A stretch of DNA of 64,000 bases from JBMYTN01 sp049604415 (GCA_049604415.1 JBMYTN010000012.1:40177-104176); one strand, 5' to 3'; positions 17,669 to 27,400 are shown, counted from the first letter of the stretch. Numbers and translations are program-made. Notes: generated by a model not told the origin, from the letters alone.

Positions 17669-19375
17669 CTAGGCGTCGAGCCAGGTCTTGGCATACCAGG
17701 TTTCAAGCGCCGGATGGGCGCCGATGTTTTTCACCTTCTTGCTCGCGGTGACAAAGACCGAGAGCCAGAGGGATTGCAGGATGACGGCGTCGTCCTGCAG
17801 CATTTTTTGCAGCTTGGCCATCACCACCTTGCGCTCATTGGCGTCCGGAACGGTGCCCGCTTCATCCAGCAGGGCATCGAATTCCGGATTGGCATAGCTG
17901 ACTTCGTTCCAGGGCACACCGGAGCGATAGGCCAGATTGAGCACCTGGACGCCCAGGGCGCGGTGAGTCCAGGCGGTGAAGCCAAAGGGCGTGGTCTTCC
18001 AGCGATCCCAATAGGTGCCGCCGGGCATGATGTTGACTTCCAGATTGATGCCAGCGGGCTTGACCATCTCGGCCAGGGCTTTACAGGCATTCTGCTCCCA
18101 GGTCGGGGAGGCCACGCAGTCAATGGTGATGTCCAGGCCATCGGTATAACCGGCCTCGGCCAACAGGGCCTTGGCCTTGTCATAATCCTGGGTCAGGGCT
18201 GGCAGCTCGGCATATTCCGGATGGATCGGGGCCACATGGTGGTCTTCCCCCGGGCCGCCCTTGCCGCGATAGGCCAGTTCCAGGATCCGGGCCGGATCCA
18301 CACAGGCTTGAACCGCCTGGCGCACCAGCTTGTTGTCAAACGGCGCTTCGGTCACCTTCATCCGGGCCACACCGGTCTGGGCGGTGATGGTCTCGTAGAC
18401 ATCCAAGGTCGGGATGGCGCGGAAGGCGTCGACCTGATCAACCTCGGTCTTGTAGTTGCAGTCGACCTGGCCGGAGGCGAAGGCCGCCAGCACCGCAGCC
18501 GGATCGGCGGCATTGTCGACAAAGATGATGCGGTCGAGATAGACATCGCCGCCCCAATAGGCAAAGTCGGCGCGCTTCTCCAGCACCGATTTTTCGCCAA
18601 CAATATGCTCAACAAAAGCGAAGGGACCGGTGCCGACCGGGTTTTTGGTCAGATCGCCGCCTTCGGCTTCGAAATTGCGGTGCACGATCAGAGCCGGATA
18701 GTCGCCCATGGATTCCGGCAGGGACAAATCGGCCTTGTTCAGATTGAAGCGGATGGTGTGATCGTCGATCTTTTCCAGCGCGCCTTCGGACATGGAGCGG
18801 TTGATGACCGCATTGCCGTCGTCGTCCTTTTCGCCGGTATCGGTTTCGGTGACCATGGAGGCAAACCGGCTGATATTGGACGACCCGGTGGCCGGATCCA
18901 GCCAGCGGGTGAAGTTGTAAATCACGTCATCAACGGTGAAGTCATCGCCATTGGACCATTTCACACCCTTGCGCAGGTTGAAGGTCCAGGTCTTCAGATC
19001 GTCGGAGACCTCCCAGCTTTCCGCCAGATGCGGCACGGCAATGTTGTCATCTGTGATCCGGACCAGGGTTTCGATGACATTTCGGGCCACATTGCCCTTT
19101 TCCGACCAGTCATAGATCGCCGGGTCGCTGGCTTCCATGACGCTCATGGACACCCGCAAGGTGCCGCCAAATTTCGGCGTTTCATCCTGCGCTTGGGCTT
19201 CGGGGGCCCAGCCAGCGCCGGTCACTTGACCCACAAGGCCATAAGCGGCGGGCACACTCAGGCCAACCACTGCGGCCATACGGACGAATTCACGGCGATC
19301 AATCGCACCGTCCTGAAGATTTCGCAAAGCAGTTTTCAGAACAGGATGCAGTTTACCGTGGATGTCCTTGGACAT
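17669..19375 (-). CDS. Tat-exported peptide ABC transporter substrate-binding protein (SBP_bac_5)
   Basis: A 568-aa periplasmic receptor of the DppA/OppA family. The N-terminus carries a twin-arginine signal (RREFVRMAAVVGLS), with likely cleavage after AQA. Family landmarks include LAESWEVSDDLKTWTFNLRKGVKWSNGDDFTVDDV, read in segments, and VGTGPFAFVEH. The ATG is preceded by GGGGAG. It is the first gene of the importer operon with DppB, DppC and double-ATPase genes. The Tat route implies export in a folded state, less usual but known for this family in alphaproteobacteria. Substrate is unknown; peptides, nickel complexes and opines are all possible. Confidence 0.93.
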   Translation of the reverse strand: MSKDIHGKLHPVLKTALRNLQDGAIDRREFVRMAAVVGLSVPAAYGLVGQVTGAGWAPEAQAQDETPKFGGTLRVSMSVMEASDPAIYDWSEKGNVARNVIETLVRITDDNIAVPHLAESWEVSDDLKTWTFNLRKGVKWSNGDDFTVDDVIYNFTRWLDPATGSSNISRFASMVTETDTGEKDDDGNAVINRSMSEGALEKIDDHTIRFNLNKADLSLPESMGDYPALIVHRNFEAEGGDLTKNPVGTGPFAFVEHIVGEKSVLEKRADFAYWGGDVYLDRIIFVDNAADPAAVLAAFASGQVDCNYKTEVDQVDAFRAIPTLDVYETITAQTGVARMKVTEAPFDNKLVRQAVQACVDPARILELAYRGKGGPGEDHHVAPIHPEYAELPALTQDYDKAKALLAEAGYTDGLDITIDCVASPTWEQNACKALAEMVKPAGINLEVNIMPGGTYWDRWKTTPFGFTAWTHRALGVQVLNLAYRSGVPWNEVSYANPEFDALLDEAGTVPDANERKVVMAKLQKMLQDDAVILQSLWLSVFVTASKKVKNIGAHPALETWYAKTWLDA

Positions 19376-19771
19376 GACGTCATCTCCCCAGTCTTTTCGA
19401 GAGGCGGAAGTGAATATTGGGCGGGAACAGACCTGCAGATGGCTAATTCCGGGAAAGAAAAACCACTCCAATGAGGTCTTGAGAAGCGCCGCAGAGGGTG
19501 GGTGGCGGCACCGTAGTCGAGGTGAGGACCGGGATTTTGAAAGCCAAGCCTGGATTTGTCAAACCTATCGGCAGATTTCATTTAAAATTGGTGATATTTT
19601 ACAAATTGGATTTCGGCTGATTTTGTGACTGTCGTCACTGCGTGTTAACGCCAGGATCCGTAATGTTGTCCAGCGTTGAAAGACAGAATGTCCGCCCAGA
19701 GCAGGTCCGCTTTTCAGCCTTGAGAACAAAGCGCTAGCCGATCCTGCCAGAACAGCATAAAGGCTTAGATC
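19376..19771. promoter_or_regulatory. Divergent intergenic region between peptide importer and surface-protein gene
   Basis: This 396 bp gap has no credible gene. Its middle (about 19555-19630) is strongly AT-rich, as expected for divergent promoters. It contains one CRP/FNR-like palindrome, listed separately. The right end has AAAGG 9 nt before the ATG of the surface-protein gene. Confidence 0.5.
19624..19639. promoter_or_regulatory. CRP/FNR-like palindrome
   Basis: TGTGA-N6-TCACT, nine of ten positions of the classical CRP half-site pair TGTGA-N6-TCACA, lies 133 bp before the FecR/RTX protein start and about 250 bp before the importer receptor gene. Alphaproteobacterial CRP-family proteins recognise similar palindromes. 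A single site in AT-rich DNA can arise by chance, so confidence is moderate. Confidence 0.4.
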
Positions 19772-22700
19772 ATGTCCTGGTCAGCACTCCTCTCCCCCAC
19801 CCCCTTCGGCCCCTTCCGCCGGGGCTTAAGCGTGGTCCAAGACGTGAACGACCGCAGTGCTGCATCCGACCCTCAGGCCACCACAGATCCAGTGGTTGTG
19901 GGCCAAAATAGTAATACCACTGTTCTGGAGTCGCCCATTCTGCCGGGGCAAGACATCGCCCTGCCCGGCGGCTTTGCGATCTCGGGCGCGGACTATGATC
20001 GCAGCGGCCCGGATTTGGTTCTGACCGCCCAGGATGGTGCCAGCCTGGTCATCCATGACTACTTTGCCGCAGAGGTCCCCGCAGATCTGACCACCGAAGG
20101 CGGCGGCCTGATCTATGGCCAGTGGGTTGAGCGTTTGGCCGGCCCCCAAGCCCCGGGGCAAGTGGCCCAAGCCGGGGCTGCCAGCCCAATCGGTGATCTG
20201 ACCCCGATCGGTCAGGTGGAAACCGTAGAGGGCGCGGTGACCGCAACCCGCAGCGACGGCACCACCGTCACCCTGGCCCAGGGCGACCCGGTGTTCCAAA
20301 ATGATGTCATCCAGACCGGCGACGGCGCTGCGGTCGGCTTGATCTTTGCCGATGACAGCACCTTTTCCCTGACCGATCAGGGCCGGATGATCTTAGACGA
20401 ATTCGTCTATGACCCGGCCACCGGAGAAGGCTCGGCAGGCTTTGATGTGGTCGAGGGCGTGTTTGGCTTTGCCAGCGGCCTGATCGCCAAATCCGGTCCG
20501 GACAGCTCGGTCATCACCACCCCGGTGGCAACCATCGGCATTCGCGGCACCACCGGTGTCGGTGAATCCCGGCCCGAAGGCACGGAAAACCGGATCGGTC
20601 TGGTCCGGGATGACGATGGCGGCTTGGGCGAAATCGTGGTGATCAATGATGTGGTCTCCACCACCATCAACAGCGAAAACCAGTTCAAAACCCTGTCCGG
20701 ACGCTTTGACTCCGGTCAGGTGTTCGAACTGACCCAGGATCAGGTTCAAGCCAGCTTTGGCCGCAATCTCGGCGCCCTGCCCGATCCGGCCACGGTCACT
20801 TACAATTTTGACCGTTCTGTGCCGGACAATGACAATTCCGGCGACAATGAGGGCACCAATGAAGCCACGCCGGAGGGAGAGGGAGAGGGCGAGGAAGAAG
20901 CCACCCCGGCCGAAGCGGGCGACGGAACGCCAGCCGAAGAGGCCGCCCCGGATGAGGGCGCTGCGGAAGAGGCCTTGCCCCAAGACGGGACTGAGGACCT
21001 TGTCCCTGCTGAAACTATCCAATCCGATGCGGTACCGGATCCTATCGCCAGCAACCCATTCGAGACATTCTTTGCCAATGCATTCCCCCCGCCGCCAGCC
21101 GCAGAGCGCCAGGTTTTGGAGATCCTTGGGATCGACCCTGACGCCGAAGACGATGTGGTGGTTGATCTGGAAGACGCAATCGACGAGGTGATCGAGCGGA
21201 TCGAAGAAAACGAAGAGCGGATCGAAGAAAACCGGGATATCACTGAAGAGCGCCTAGAAGAGCCAGAAGAAGTAGAAGCCGTAGAAGGGCCAGCTTCTTC
21301 ACCGAACCAAGCAAACAATCCGAATGTTGAAGCCACGGAACAACAAGAAAGTGGATTTCAGGACGGCGATTTTCCGTTCTCGGAAGGGGATGACGTCTTT
21401 TTGGCCTCTGACGAAGACAACACCTATTTCTTCAATCAGGCCTATGGCGGCAATGACTTTGTCCAAGACCTTGGCGGCGAGGACACCTTTGCCTTTTTGA
21501 ACCTGTCCTCCGTTGCCGTCTGGCTGGCGCGCACCGAGCAAGGCTATGAGGTCCGCTTCTTCACCGAAGGCTTAGGCACCGGCACCTTCGACACCAATGT
21601 CATTTCCGCTGCCGCCGGGTTTGAGCAAAGCTTCCTGGAAGTGCTGGGGCTGATCGAGATCCTGCGGGCCACCACCCAGGACTCCTTTGCGGGCGACAAC
21701 ACCGCCTTGCTTACGGCCTTGGACTTTGCCGAAGAGTCCTTCGCGTTCTTGCTCGCGGGAACCGACGCGGAAAACACCTTCGTCTTGAACACAGACAACG
21801 CCCAAGGCTATGCGGTGTTCGGCTTGGCCGGGGATGACATTATCGAGGTTATCGAGGGCGGCGGAGCCCATATTGTCGGCGGCGACGGCACCGACCGAGT
21901 GGACTACTCCGCGCTCAGCGGCAGTTGGCGTCTCCAAATCTCCTATGACGCTGGTTTGGGTGCCTTTCAAGTCATGCGCCAGCTGCTGTCCGGCGGTCAG
22001 GTGATCGAAGAATTCAATGATGATTTGTTTGAAATCGAGGGAATAAGCGCCTCCGCTGGCAATGATCAGATCGACATCACCAATGGTGGGGCTCTGAACA
22101 GCGTGCGCGGCTTGGCGGGTGATGATCAGATCCGGGTCAGGGATGGCGGCTTTGTTGCCGAAGTCCTGGGCAATGCCGGATCGGACACGCTGACCATCGA
22201 AGGGGCTTTTGCCACCTCCGTGGAAGGCGGGGCCGACAGCGATGTCATCAACATTCTCAACGCGTCGGTCGACACCGTGGATGGCGGCAATGCTGGTGAT
22301 ACCATCACCGTCGATGCCGGAACCGCCAGTACCGTCACCGGGGGCGATGGGGCTGACACCATCACCGTAAACAATGGGTCCGTGACCAATCTGTCGGGTG
22401 GGGCCGGATCAGATAGCATCACCATCGAAAATTCCACCGTGAACAATGTCGCCGGTGGCAATGGCTCGGACTCGATCACAATCGTCAATGCCTTCGTTGA
22501 AACCGTTGAAGGCGGCTCGGGCAATGACACAATCTCGGTCAATGCGGGCAACAACAACGCCCTGACCTTGTTCGGCGGTGCGGGAAATGACGTTTTTGAC
22601 ATTGGCAGTTCGGCGGCCACCGGAAACATTTTCGGCGGCGATGGCTCCGACAAAGTCTTTCTGCGTGCGGGCAGCATCGTCAACGGTACCATCGATCTGG

Positions 22701-23401
22701 ATGAAACCTTAGGCGACCAAGACACCCTTGTCCTGCTCAACCCGAGCCAGACCACCATTGCCGGGGGCATCAATGGGGTGGAGCTGGTCTATTATTATGG
22801 CACCACCGGCATGGATGATCTGTCGGTCAACTCTCCGGGGATCGCTGGGGTCACCGACATCACCACCCGCTTCGCCCTGCTGCCCAATGGCGGCTCAGAC
22901 GATATCGATTTGGGCACCACAGACACCAAGTTTTTTGAGGTGGTCTTCACCAACCAAGACCTGTCAGCCAACAACATTGTCAATGTCACCAACTATCTCA
23001 GCGCCTTGGACCAATTGGTGTTTGACAGCCAGCTAACCGGCGGTCGGACCGGCGTGACCACGGCGTTCCAGAGCAACACCATCACCGAAGGGGTCGTGTT
23101 GAATAACTCCTTCAATACGGGAGACACCCCCGATCTGGCGTCCAATGTGGCAGCCTTGTTTGGCGATGACACTTATGATGTCGGTGCCTCGGCGATCCTG
23201 GTGGCGCAATATTCCAACCAATTGCAGGGCAGCACCGTGGTCTGGCATTGGACCGACAGCGATGGCAGCGGCTCCGTGACCTCAGGGGACAGCTTTGACA
23301 ATATCGGTGAGATCAGCAGCGTCTCGGGCATTGGCCCGGCCTTGACCACCTCTGATCTGGAAGTCCGCGATGTTCAGGCGGAAGTGACACCGCCCAATTG
23401 A
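19772..23401 (+). CDS. FecR-domain, RTX-like repeat surface protein (type I secretion substrate candidate)
   Basis: A 1209-aa very acidic protein without a Sec signal. Residues about 60-135 form the N-terminal module (FAISGADYDRSGPDLVL ... IHDYFA) seen in large type I-secreted adhesins. Residues about 150-340 are a FecR-like domain (VFQNDVIQTGDGAAVGLIF, TTPVATIGIRGT). About 360-510 is a Glu/Asp/Pro-rich linker with a predicted coiled coil (ERIEENEERIEENRD). About 690-960 holds at least eight Asp/Gly/Asn-rich repeats of the kind GGDGADTITV and GGSGNDTISV, a calcium-binding-like beta roll. It faces a type I secretion ATPase and adaptor, whose genes end 2 nt from its stop codon. Confidence 0.85.
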   Translation: MSWSALLSPTPFGPFRRGLSVVQDVNDRSAASDPQATTDPVVVGQNSNTTVLESPILPGQDIALPGGFAISGADYDRSGPDLVLTAQDGASLVIHDYFAAEVPADLTTEGGGLIYGQWVERLAGPQAPGQVAQAGAASPIGDLTPIGQVETVEGAVTATRSDGTTVTLAQGDPVFQNDVIQTGDGAAVGLIFADDSTFSLTDQGRMILDEFVYDPATGEGSAGFDVVEGVFGFASGLIAKSGPDSSVITTPVATIGIRGTTGVGESRPEGTENRIGLVRDDDGGLGEIVVINDVVSTTINSENQFKTLSGRFDSGQVFELTQDQVQASFGRNLGALPDPATVTYNFDRSVPDNDNSGDNEGTNEATPEGEGEGEEEATPAEAGDGTPAEEAAPDEGAAEEALPQDGTEDLVPAETIQSDAVPDPIASNPFETFFANAFPPPPAAERQVLEILGIDPDAEDDVVVDLEDAIDEVIERIEENEERIEENRDITEERLEEPEEVEAVEGPASSPNQANNPNVEATEQQESGFQDGDFPFSEGDDVFLASDEDNTYFFNQAYGGNDFVQDLGGEDTFAFLNLSSVAVWLARTEQGYEVRFFTEGLGTGTFDTNVISAAAGFEQSFLEVLGLIEILRATTQDSFAGDNTALLTALDFAEESFAFLLAGTDAENTFVLNTDNAQGYAVFGLAGDDIIEVIEGGGAHIVGGDGTDRVDYSALSGSWRLQISYDAGLGAFQVMRQLLSGGQVIEEFNDDLFEIEGISASAGNDQIDITNGGALNSVRGLAGDDQIRVRDGGFVAEVLGNAGSDTLTIEGAFATSVEGGADSDVINILNASVDTVDGGNAGDTITVDAGTASTVTGGDGADTITVNNGSVTNLSGGAGSDSITIENSTVNNVAGGNGSDSITIVNAFVETVEGGSGNDTISVNAGNNNALTLFGGAGNDVFDIGSSAATGNIFGGDGSDKVFLRAGSIVNGTIDLDETLGDQDTLVLLNPSQTTIAGGINGVELVYYYGTTGMDDLSVNSPGIAGVTDITTRFALLPNGGSDDIDLGTTDTKFFEVVFTNQDLSANNIVNVTNYLSALDQLVFDSQLTGGRTGVTTAFQSNTITEGVVLNNSFNTGDTPDLASNVAALFGDDTYDVGASAILVAQYSNQLQGSTVVWHWTDSDGSGSVTSGDSFDNIGEISSVSGIGPALTTSDLEVRDVQAEVTPPN

Positions 23402-23403
23402 CC

Positions 23404-24735
23404 TCAGCGCTCGCCCAGGGCCACATCCAGGCCATCCATAAACGGTGCGGCGAGATATTCAAAAATCGTGCGGCTGTGGGTGTGGATCCCAGCGGTAACC
23501 TGCATGCCCGGGAACAGGCTGTAATGCTGGCCATCCCGTTCAAAATGGTCCTGCTCGGTGAGGATCCGGACCTCAAAATAAGGCACGCCCTGGTCATCGC
23601 TGAGCGCATCGGGGCTGACCTCGCTCACTGAGCCCTCAATGATGCCAAAGCGCAGGGCTTCCTGGGATGCCAGACGGATCACCGCCGTTTGCCCGGGGAA
23701 GACATAGGACACGTCCTGGGGCATCAGCTTGGCCTCAATGACCAAGCGGTCATCCTTGGGCACCAGATCCAACACCACCTCGCCGGGCCGGATCACCCCG
23801 CCCACAGTGAAGAAATATTGTGATTTTACAATGCCATCCACCGGGGCACGGAGCACCGTGCGGCCCAGGGTGTCTTCAAATTTACGCCGCCGTTCCGCCA
23901 GCTCCTGCAGCTCGCCCCGGGCCTCTTCCAAAGTCTGGCGCACATCGCTGTCATAGGTGCTCTGGATCGCGCCGATCTCGGTTTCCGCTTCGCTCAGCTT
24001 TGACTTGGCCCGCTCCAGCACTGCGGCATCTTCGGCCAGCTTGCCGCGAATGGTCTCGCCATCGCGGACGAATTGCAGATGGTTAAACCGGGTGGTCAGA
24101 TTGTCCCGCAGCAAAGACGCTGAGAGCTGGATTTGTTCATCGGCCAAGCGCAAGCTTTCGGTGTTGGAGGCGATGCGGGCCTCAATCTCCTCAATATCCC
24201 GGCGGCGCTGTTCAATGATCTGACGGGCACGGACCAGCTCGGCCTCCAACCGGGTGCGCCGGGCCTGGAACAAAGCGCGCATTTCCTCGACCCGGGCCGT
24301 GGCACTCTCCTGCAAATCAGCCGGCACTTCCGGGGCGTCGGCCCCGGCGGACTCCGCCTCCAGCCGGGCAATGCGCAGGCGCAGGGCGGTTTCCCGCACC
24401 GTCAGTTCCTCCAGATCCGCATTGCTGGCGGTGTTTTCCAAGATCACCAGCGGATCGCCAGCAGCGACCTCGTCATTTTCCCGGACCAGCAATTCCCGGA
24501 CAATGCCGCCCTCCAAATGCTGGATGCTTTGGATCGAGCTTGAGGGCACCACCTCGCCCTCAGTGATCGCCACCGCATCGATCTTGGCCTGGGCCATCCA
24601 GACTCCGATGGCGACAACAAAGCCGACCAAACAGAGGAAAAACAAATGGGTGGCCGCGCCCGCGCCAGCCGCTTTGACCGCATCTGCGGTCTCCCCACTC
24701 GGAGGAGCGGATTTTGGGGTGTCCGGATCGGTCAT
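23404..24735 (-). CDS. HlyD-family type I secretion periplasmic adaptor
   Basis: A 443-aa membrane fusion protein: short cytoplasmic N-terminus, one membrane helix (about 30-50), a biotinyl-lipoyl half (PSSSIQSIQHLEGGIVRELLV), a long alpha-helical hairpin (about 110-280) with coiled-coil heptads, then the second lipoyl half (GRTVLRAPVDGIVKS) and beta barrel. HLEGGIV and RAPVDGIV are diagnostic of PrtE/HlyD adaptors. It overlaps the ATPase gene by 4 nt. No TolC gene is present in the window. Confidence 0.95.
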   Translation of the reverse strand: MTDPDTPKSAPPSGETADAVKAAGAGAATHLFFLCLVGFVVAIGVWMAQAKIDAVAITEGEVVPSSSIQSIQHLEGGIVRELLVRENDEVAAGDPLVILENTASNADLEELTVRETALRLRIARLEAESAGADAPEVPADLQESATARVEEMRALFQARRTRLEAELVRARQIIEQRRRDIEEIEARIASNTESLRLADEQIQLSASLLRDNLTTRFNHLQFVRDGETIRGKLAEDAAVLERAKSKLSEAETEIGAIQSTYDSDVRQTLEEARGELQELAERRRKFEDTLGRTVLRAPVDGIVKSQYFFTVGGVIRPGEVVLDLVPKDDRLVIEAKLMPQDVSYVFPGQTAVIRLASQEALRFGIIEGSVSEVSPDALSDDQGVPYFEVRILTEQDHFERDGQHYSLFPGMQVTAGIHTHSRTIFEYLAAPFMDGLDVALGER

Positions 24736-26525
24736 GGGCGTCCCTCCGGCTGGGGCTGGGGCTGCGATTGCGGTTGCTGTTGAGTCTCTGGGCTCTTTGC
24801 TGGGGGCGAAGCTGTGACTTGTGCACCGGTTTGGGCACCCGGTTGGGCATTTGCCTCGGCCCCCGGCGGCGGGCCAGCCACCGCCCGGGCCAGACGCGGG
24901 CGCGGCTTGTGGTTCAAATCAATCAACCACTGCGCCCCTTTGACGATGTTCGGGTCATGGGTGAACACCAGAATGGTCCGGCGTTCCTCATGCATCCGGT
25001 TCATCAAGGCATAGACCGCCGCCGCCCCTTGGGCATCCAGACCTTCGGTGGGCTCATCCAGGATCGCCACCGGCCCGCCAACGCCCACCGCCCGGGCCAG
25101 GGCCAGACGGCGGCGAATGCCCACCGGCAGGGTTGCCCCACCCTCGGTGATCGGGGTGGCGATGCCATCCTTCAGCCGGGCCAAATGCTCCGAGAGATCG
25201 GTTGCCTTGACCAGCTTGCCCATCAGTTCCGGGGTCAGCTCCGGATTGGCCGCAGCAATATTGTCGCCCATGGAGGCATCCAGGAAGGTCGGCTCCTGGG
25301 GCAGATACATGATCTGTTGCCGCCACCAGGCCGGGTCGACCTGCCGCAGATCGACCCCGTCGACCAGGATCGAGCCTCGGGAGGGGTCCAACAGCCCGGC
25401 CACCATGCGGGCCAAGGTGGTCTTGCCGGTGCCATTGGCCCCCATGACCACGATCACATCGCCAGGCGCCGGGGCCAGGGTCAGGCTTTCAAACAACGGG
25501 GCCGAGCCGCCCGGATGCATAAAGCCCAGATCCTGAAAGGCAATGGCTCCGGAATAGGGCGCAATCACCGCGCCCTCGCTGCGCTCCCGGGGCAGGCCGG
25601 TCAGGGTTTGAAGCTGGCGCACCGCCCGCTTGGCCCTGATCATCGGCTCGGTCAGGGACACGATCCGGGAGATCGGCCCCAAGGCCCGGGCCGCCAGGAT
25701 ATTGGCCCCGATCATCGCCCCGACCGACAGCGCGCCCTCCACCACCTGGACCGCCGCCGCCGCCGTGATCCCAACCACCATCAACCCGCTGAGCATTTGC
25801 AGGGCCGCTTGGCCCCGACCCTGCCAGGCCTCCACCACCCGGCGAGCCGAGGCCGCCAGTGCAGCACGGGAGCGCCATTGGTTGGAGAGCAGGGACAAGG
25901 CGGAAAAAGCCCGGATGGTATCGGCATGCCTTAAGCCCGCCTGCAGGGCTTGGTCCCGGGCCGCTGCCGCATCCCGGCCCCGCTCGCCCTGGACCCGCAT
26001 GGCCAGTTGCTGGATCACGCCGATCAAAATGCCCAAACAAACCACGCCCAAGGCGATGAAGCCTAAGAGCGGGCTGAGCAAAAACAACACGGCGACGAAC
26101 AGCAGCGAAAATGGCGCGTCGAGAAAGGCGGTCAGGGTGCTGGCACCATAGGCTTGGCGGGCCAGCTCCGGGGCTTGGATCAGATCGCGCTTGGTGCCCG
26201 GGGCGAGGCGTTCCAGGGCCTGAACCTTGGTCGAGCCCAACAGATCGAAGGCCAGGCTGGCCAGCTTTTGATCCGGGCCCTCGGTCAAGGCCATGGCCAG
26301 ACGTTGGCGGATCAGCCGGAACAGAAACTCAAACAGCACCGCGATCAGCACCCCGGCGGTCAAGGCAGCCAGGGTGGCGGTGACCCCATGGGCGACATAG
26401 CGGTTCAGCACTTGGATGGAATAGATCGAACTGCCCAACGAGAGCAGATTGACCAGCACCGTGGCCAGGATGACCTGGACCATGATCACGGGGCTGGCGG
26501 TCAGTCTTTTCAGCAGCTCGGGCAC
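24732..26525 (-). CDS. Type I secretion ABC transporter (PrtD-like) with altered signature motif
   Basis: A 597-aa protein starting at GTG, with an ABC exporter membrane domain (about 15-300, five to six helices; QVLNRYVAHGVTATL is typical of PrtD) and an ATPase domain. Walker A GANGTGKTTL, Walker B VAILDEPTEGLD and the H-loop FTHDPN are intact. The signature LSGGQ is replaced by LPVGI (about residues 466-470). The C-terminal 50 residues are Pro/Gln-rich and likely disordered. Such an altered signature can leave one ATP site weak, but a homodimer would then have both sites affected. Export partner is probably the neighbouring FecR/RTX protein (inference). Confidence 0.9.
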   Translation of the reverse strand: MPELLKRLTASPVIMVQVILATVLVNLLSLGSSIYSIQVLNRYVAHGVTATLAALTAGVLIAVLFEFLFRLIRQRLAMALTEGPDQKLASLAFDLLGSTKVQALERLAPGTKRDLIQAPELARQAYGASTLTAFLDAPFSLLFVAVLFLLSPLLGFIALGVVCLGILIGVIQQLAMRVQGERGRDAAAARDQALQAGLRHADTIRAFSALSLLSNQWRSRAALAASARRVVEAWQGRGQAALQMLSGLMVVGITAAAAVQVVEGALSVGAMIGANILAARALGPISRIVSLTEPMIRAKRAVRQLQTLTGLPRERSEGAVIAPYSGAIAFQDLGFMHPGGSAPLFESLTLAPAPGDVIVVMGANGTGKTTLARMVAGLLDPSRGSILVDGVDLRQVDPAWWRQQIMYLPQEPTFLDASMGDNIAAANPELTPELMGKLVKATDLSEHLARLKDGIATPITEGGATLPVGIRRRLALARAVGVGGPVAILDEPTEGLDAQGAAAVYALMNRMHEERRTILVFTHDPNIVKGAQWLIDLNHKPRPRLARAVAGPPPGAEANAQPGAQTGAQVTASPPAKSPETQQQPQSQPQPQPEGRP

Positions 26526-26581
26526 GGCCCCGGATCCCTATGGTCGGTTCGATATGATCACCTGCGATGGAGCCGTTTGGC

Positions 26582-27400
26582 CTATTCACCCAAGGTGAGC
26601 AGCAGGCCGCGCTTTCGGGCCAGGCGAAAGATCAGGAGAAAATGGGCCATCGCCAAGCCAAGATACAACAAATTCAATCCCGTGGCGGCGAAGAAATGGC
26701 CGACATCAAAGCCATCGCCCAGGATGACGCTGCGCATGCCTTCAAACACATGGGCCGGTGGGAAGGACAGGGCGATCCATTGCAGTGCCTCGGGCAGCAC
26801 ATCGACCGGATAATAAATCCCCGAGATTGGCCAGAAGAAAAACACCATCGCCCAAGCCAGGCTTTCGGCACCCTGGCCGAAGCGCAGCACCAAACCACAA
26901 ACAAAGATCCCGATCACCCAGCCAAAGGCCAGCAGATTGATAAAGAACGCCAGCAGCGGCAGGCCCAGATCATAAATGTTGAAGCTGTGGATAAAGATCG
27001 CCAGCACCGTGGCCGGGCCAACCCCGATCAGGGTGCGGACAATGGACACCCCCATCAGGGCGCAGATCAGCTCCCAAGGCCGCAAGGGGCTGACAAACAA
27101 ATGGCCCAGATTGCGGGACCAAATCTCTTCCAAAAAGCTCAAGGACAGGCCGAGATTGCCCCGGAACAGCACATCCCACAGCAGAACGGCGGACAGAAAA
27201 ATCCCCGCCGACTGGGCGAACAGGTCCGAGGACCGGGCCAAAAAGTCGGTGATAAAGCCCCAGGTGATGATCTGGATGATCGGCCAATAGGCCATCTCCA
27301 GCATCCGGGGCACCGATCCCCGGATCAAATACCAATGGCGCAGGAACAAAGCGCCAATCCGACGCGGGGTCCCGGCCAGACTGCTGGGATCGACGCTCAT
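26582..27400 (-). CDS. ABC-2-type exporter permease
   Basis: A 272-aa membrane protein with six hydrophobic segments: amphipathic start (LFLRHWYLIRGSVPRMLEM), helices through IIQIITWGFI, LLWDVLFRG, a loop with SPLRPWELI, and FFFWPISGIYYPVDVLPEAL, the conserved ABC-2 motif before the last helices. Proteins of this type export polysaccharides, lipids or drugs with a separate ATPase, here encoded upstream with a 4-nt overlap. The gene ends 56 nt before the type I secretion ATPase gene on the same strand, so the two exporters may be cotranscribed. Substrate unknown. Confidence 0.92.
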   Translation of the reverse strand: MSVDPSSLAGTPRRIGALFLRHWYLIRGSVPRMLEMAYWPIIQIITWGFITDFLARSSDLFAQSAGIFLSAVLLWDVLFRGNLGLSLSFLEEIWSRNLGHLFVSPLRPWELICALMGVSIVRTLIGVGPATVLAIFIHSFNIYDLGLPLLAFFINLLAFGWVIGIFVCGLVLRFGQGAESLAWAMVFFFWPISGIYYPVDVLPEALQWIALSFPPAHVFEGMRSVILGDGFDVGHFFAATGLNLLYLGLAMAHFLLIFRLARKRGLLLTLGE

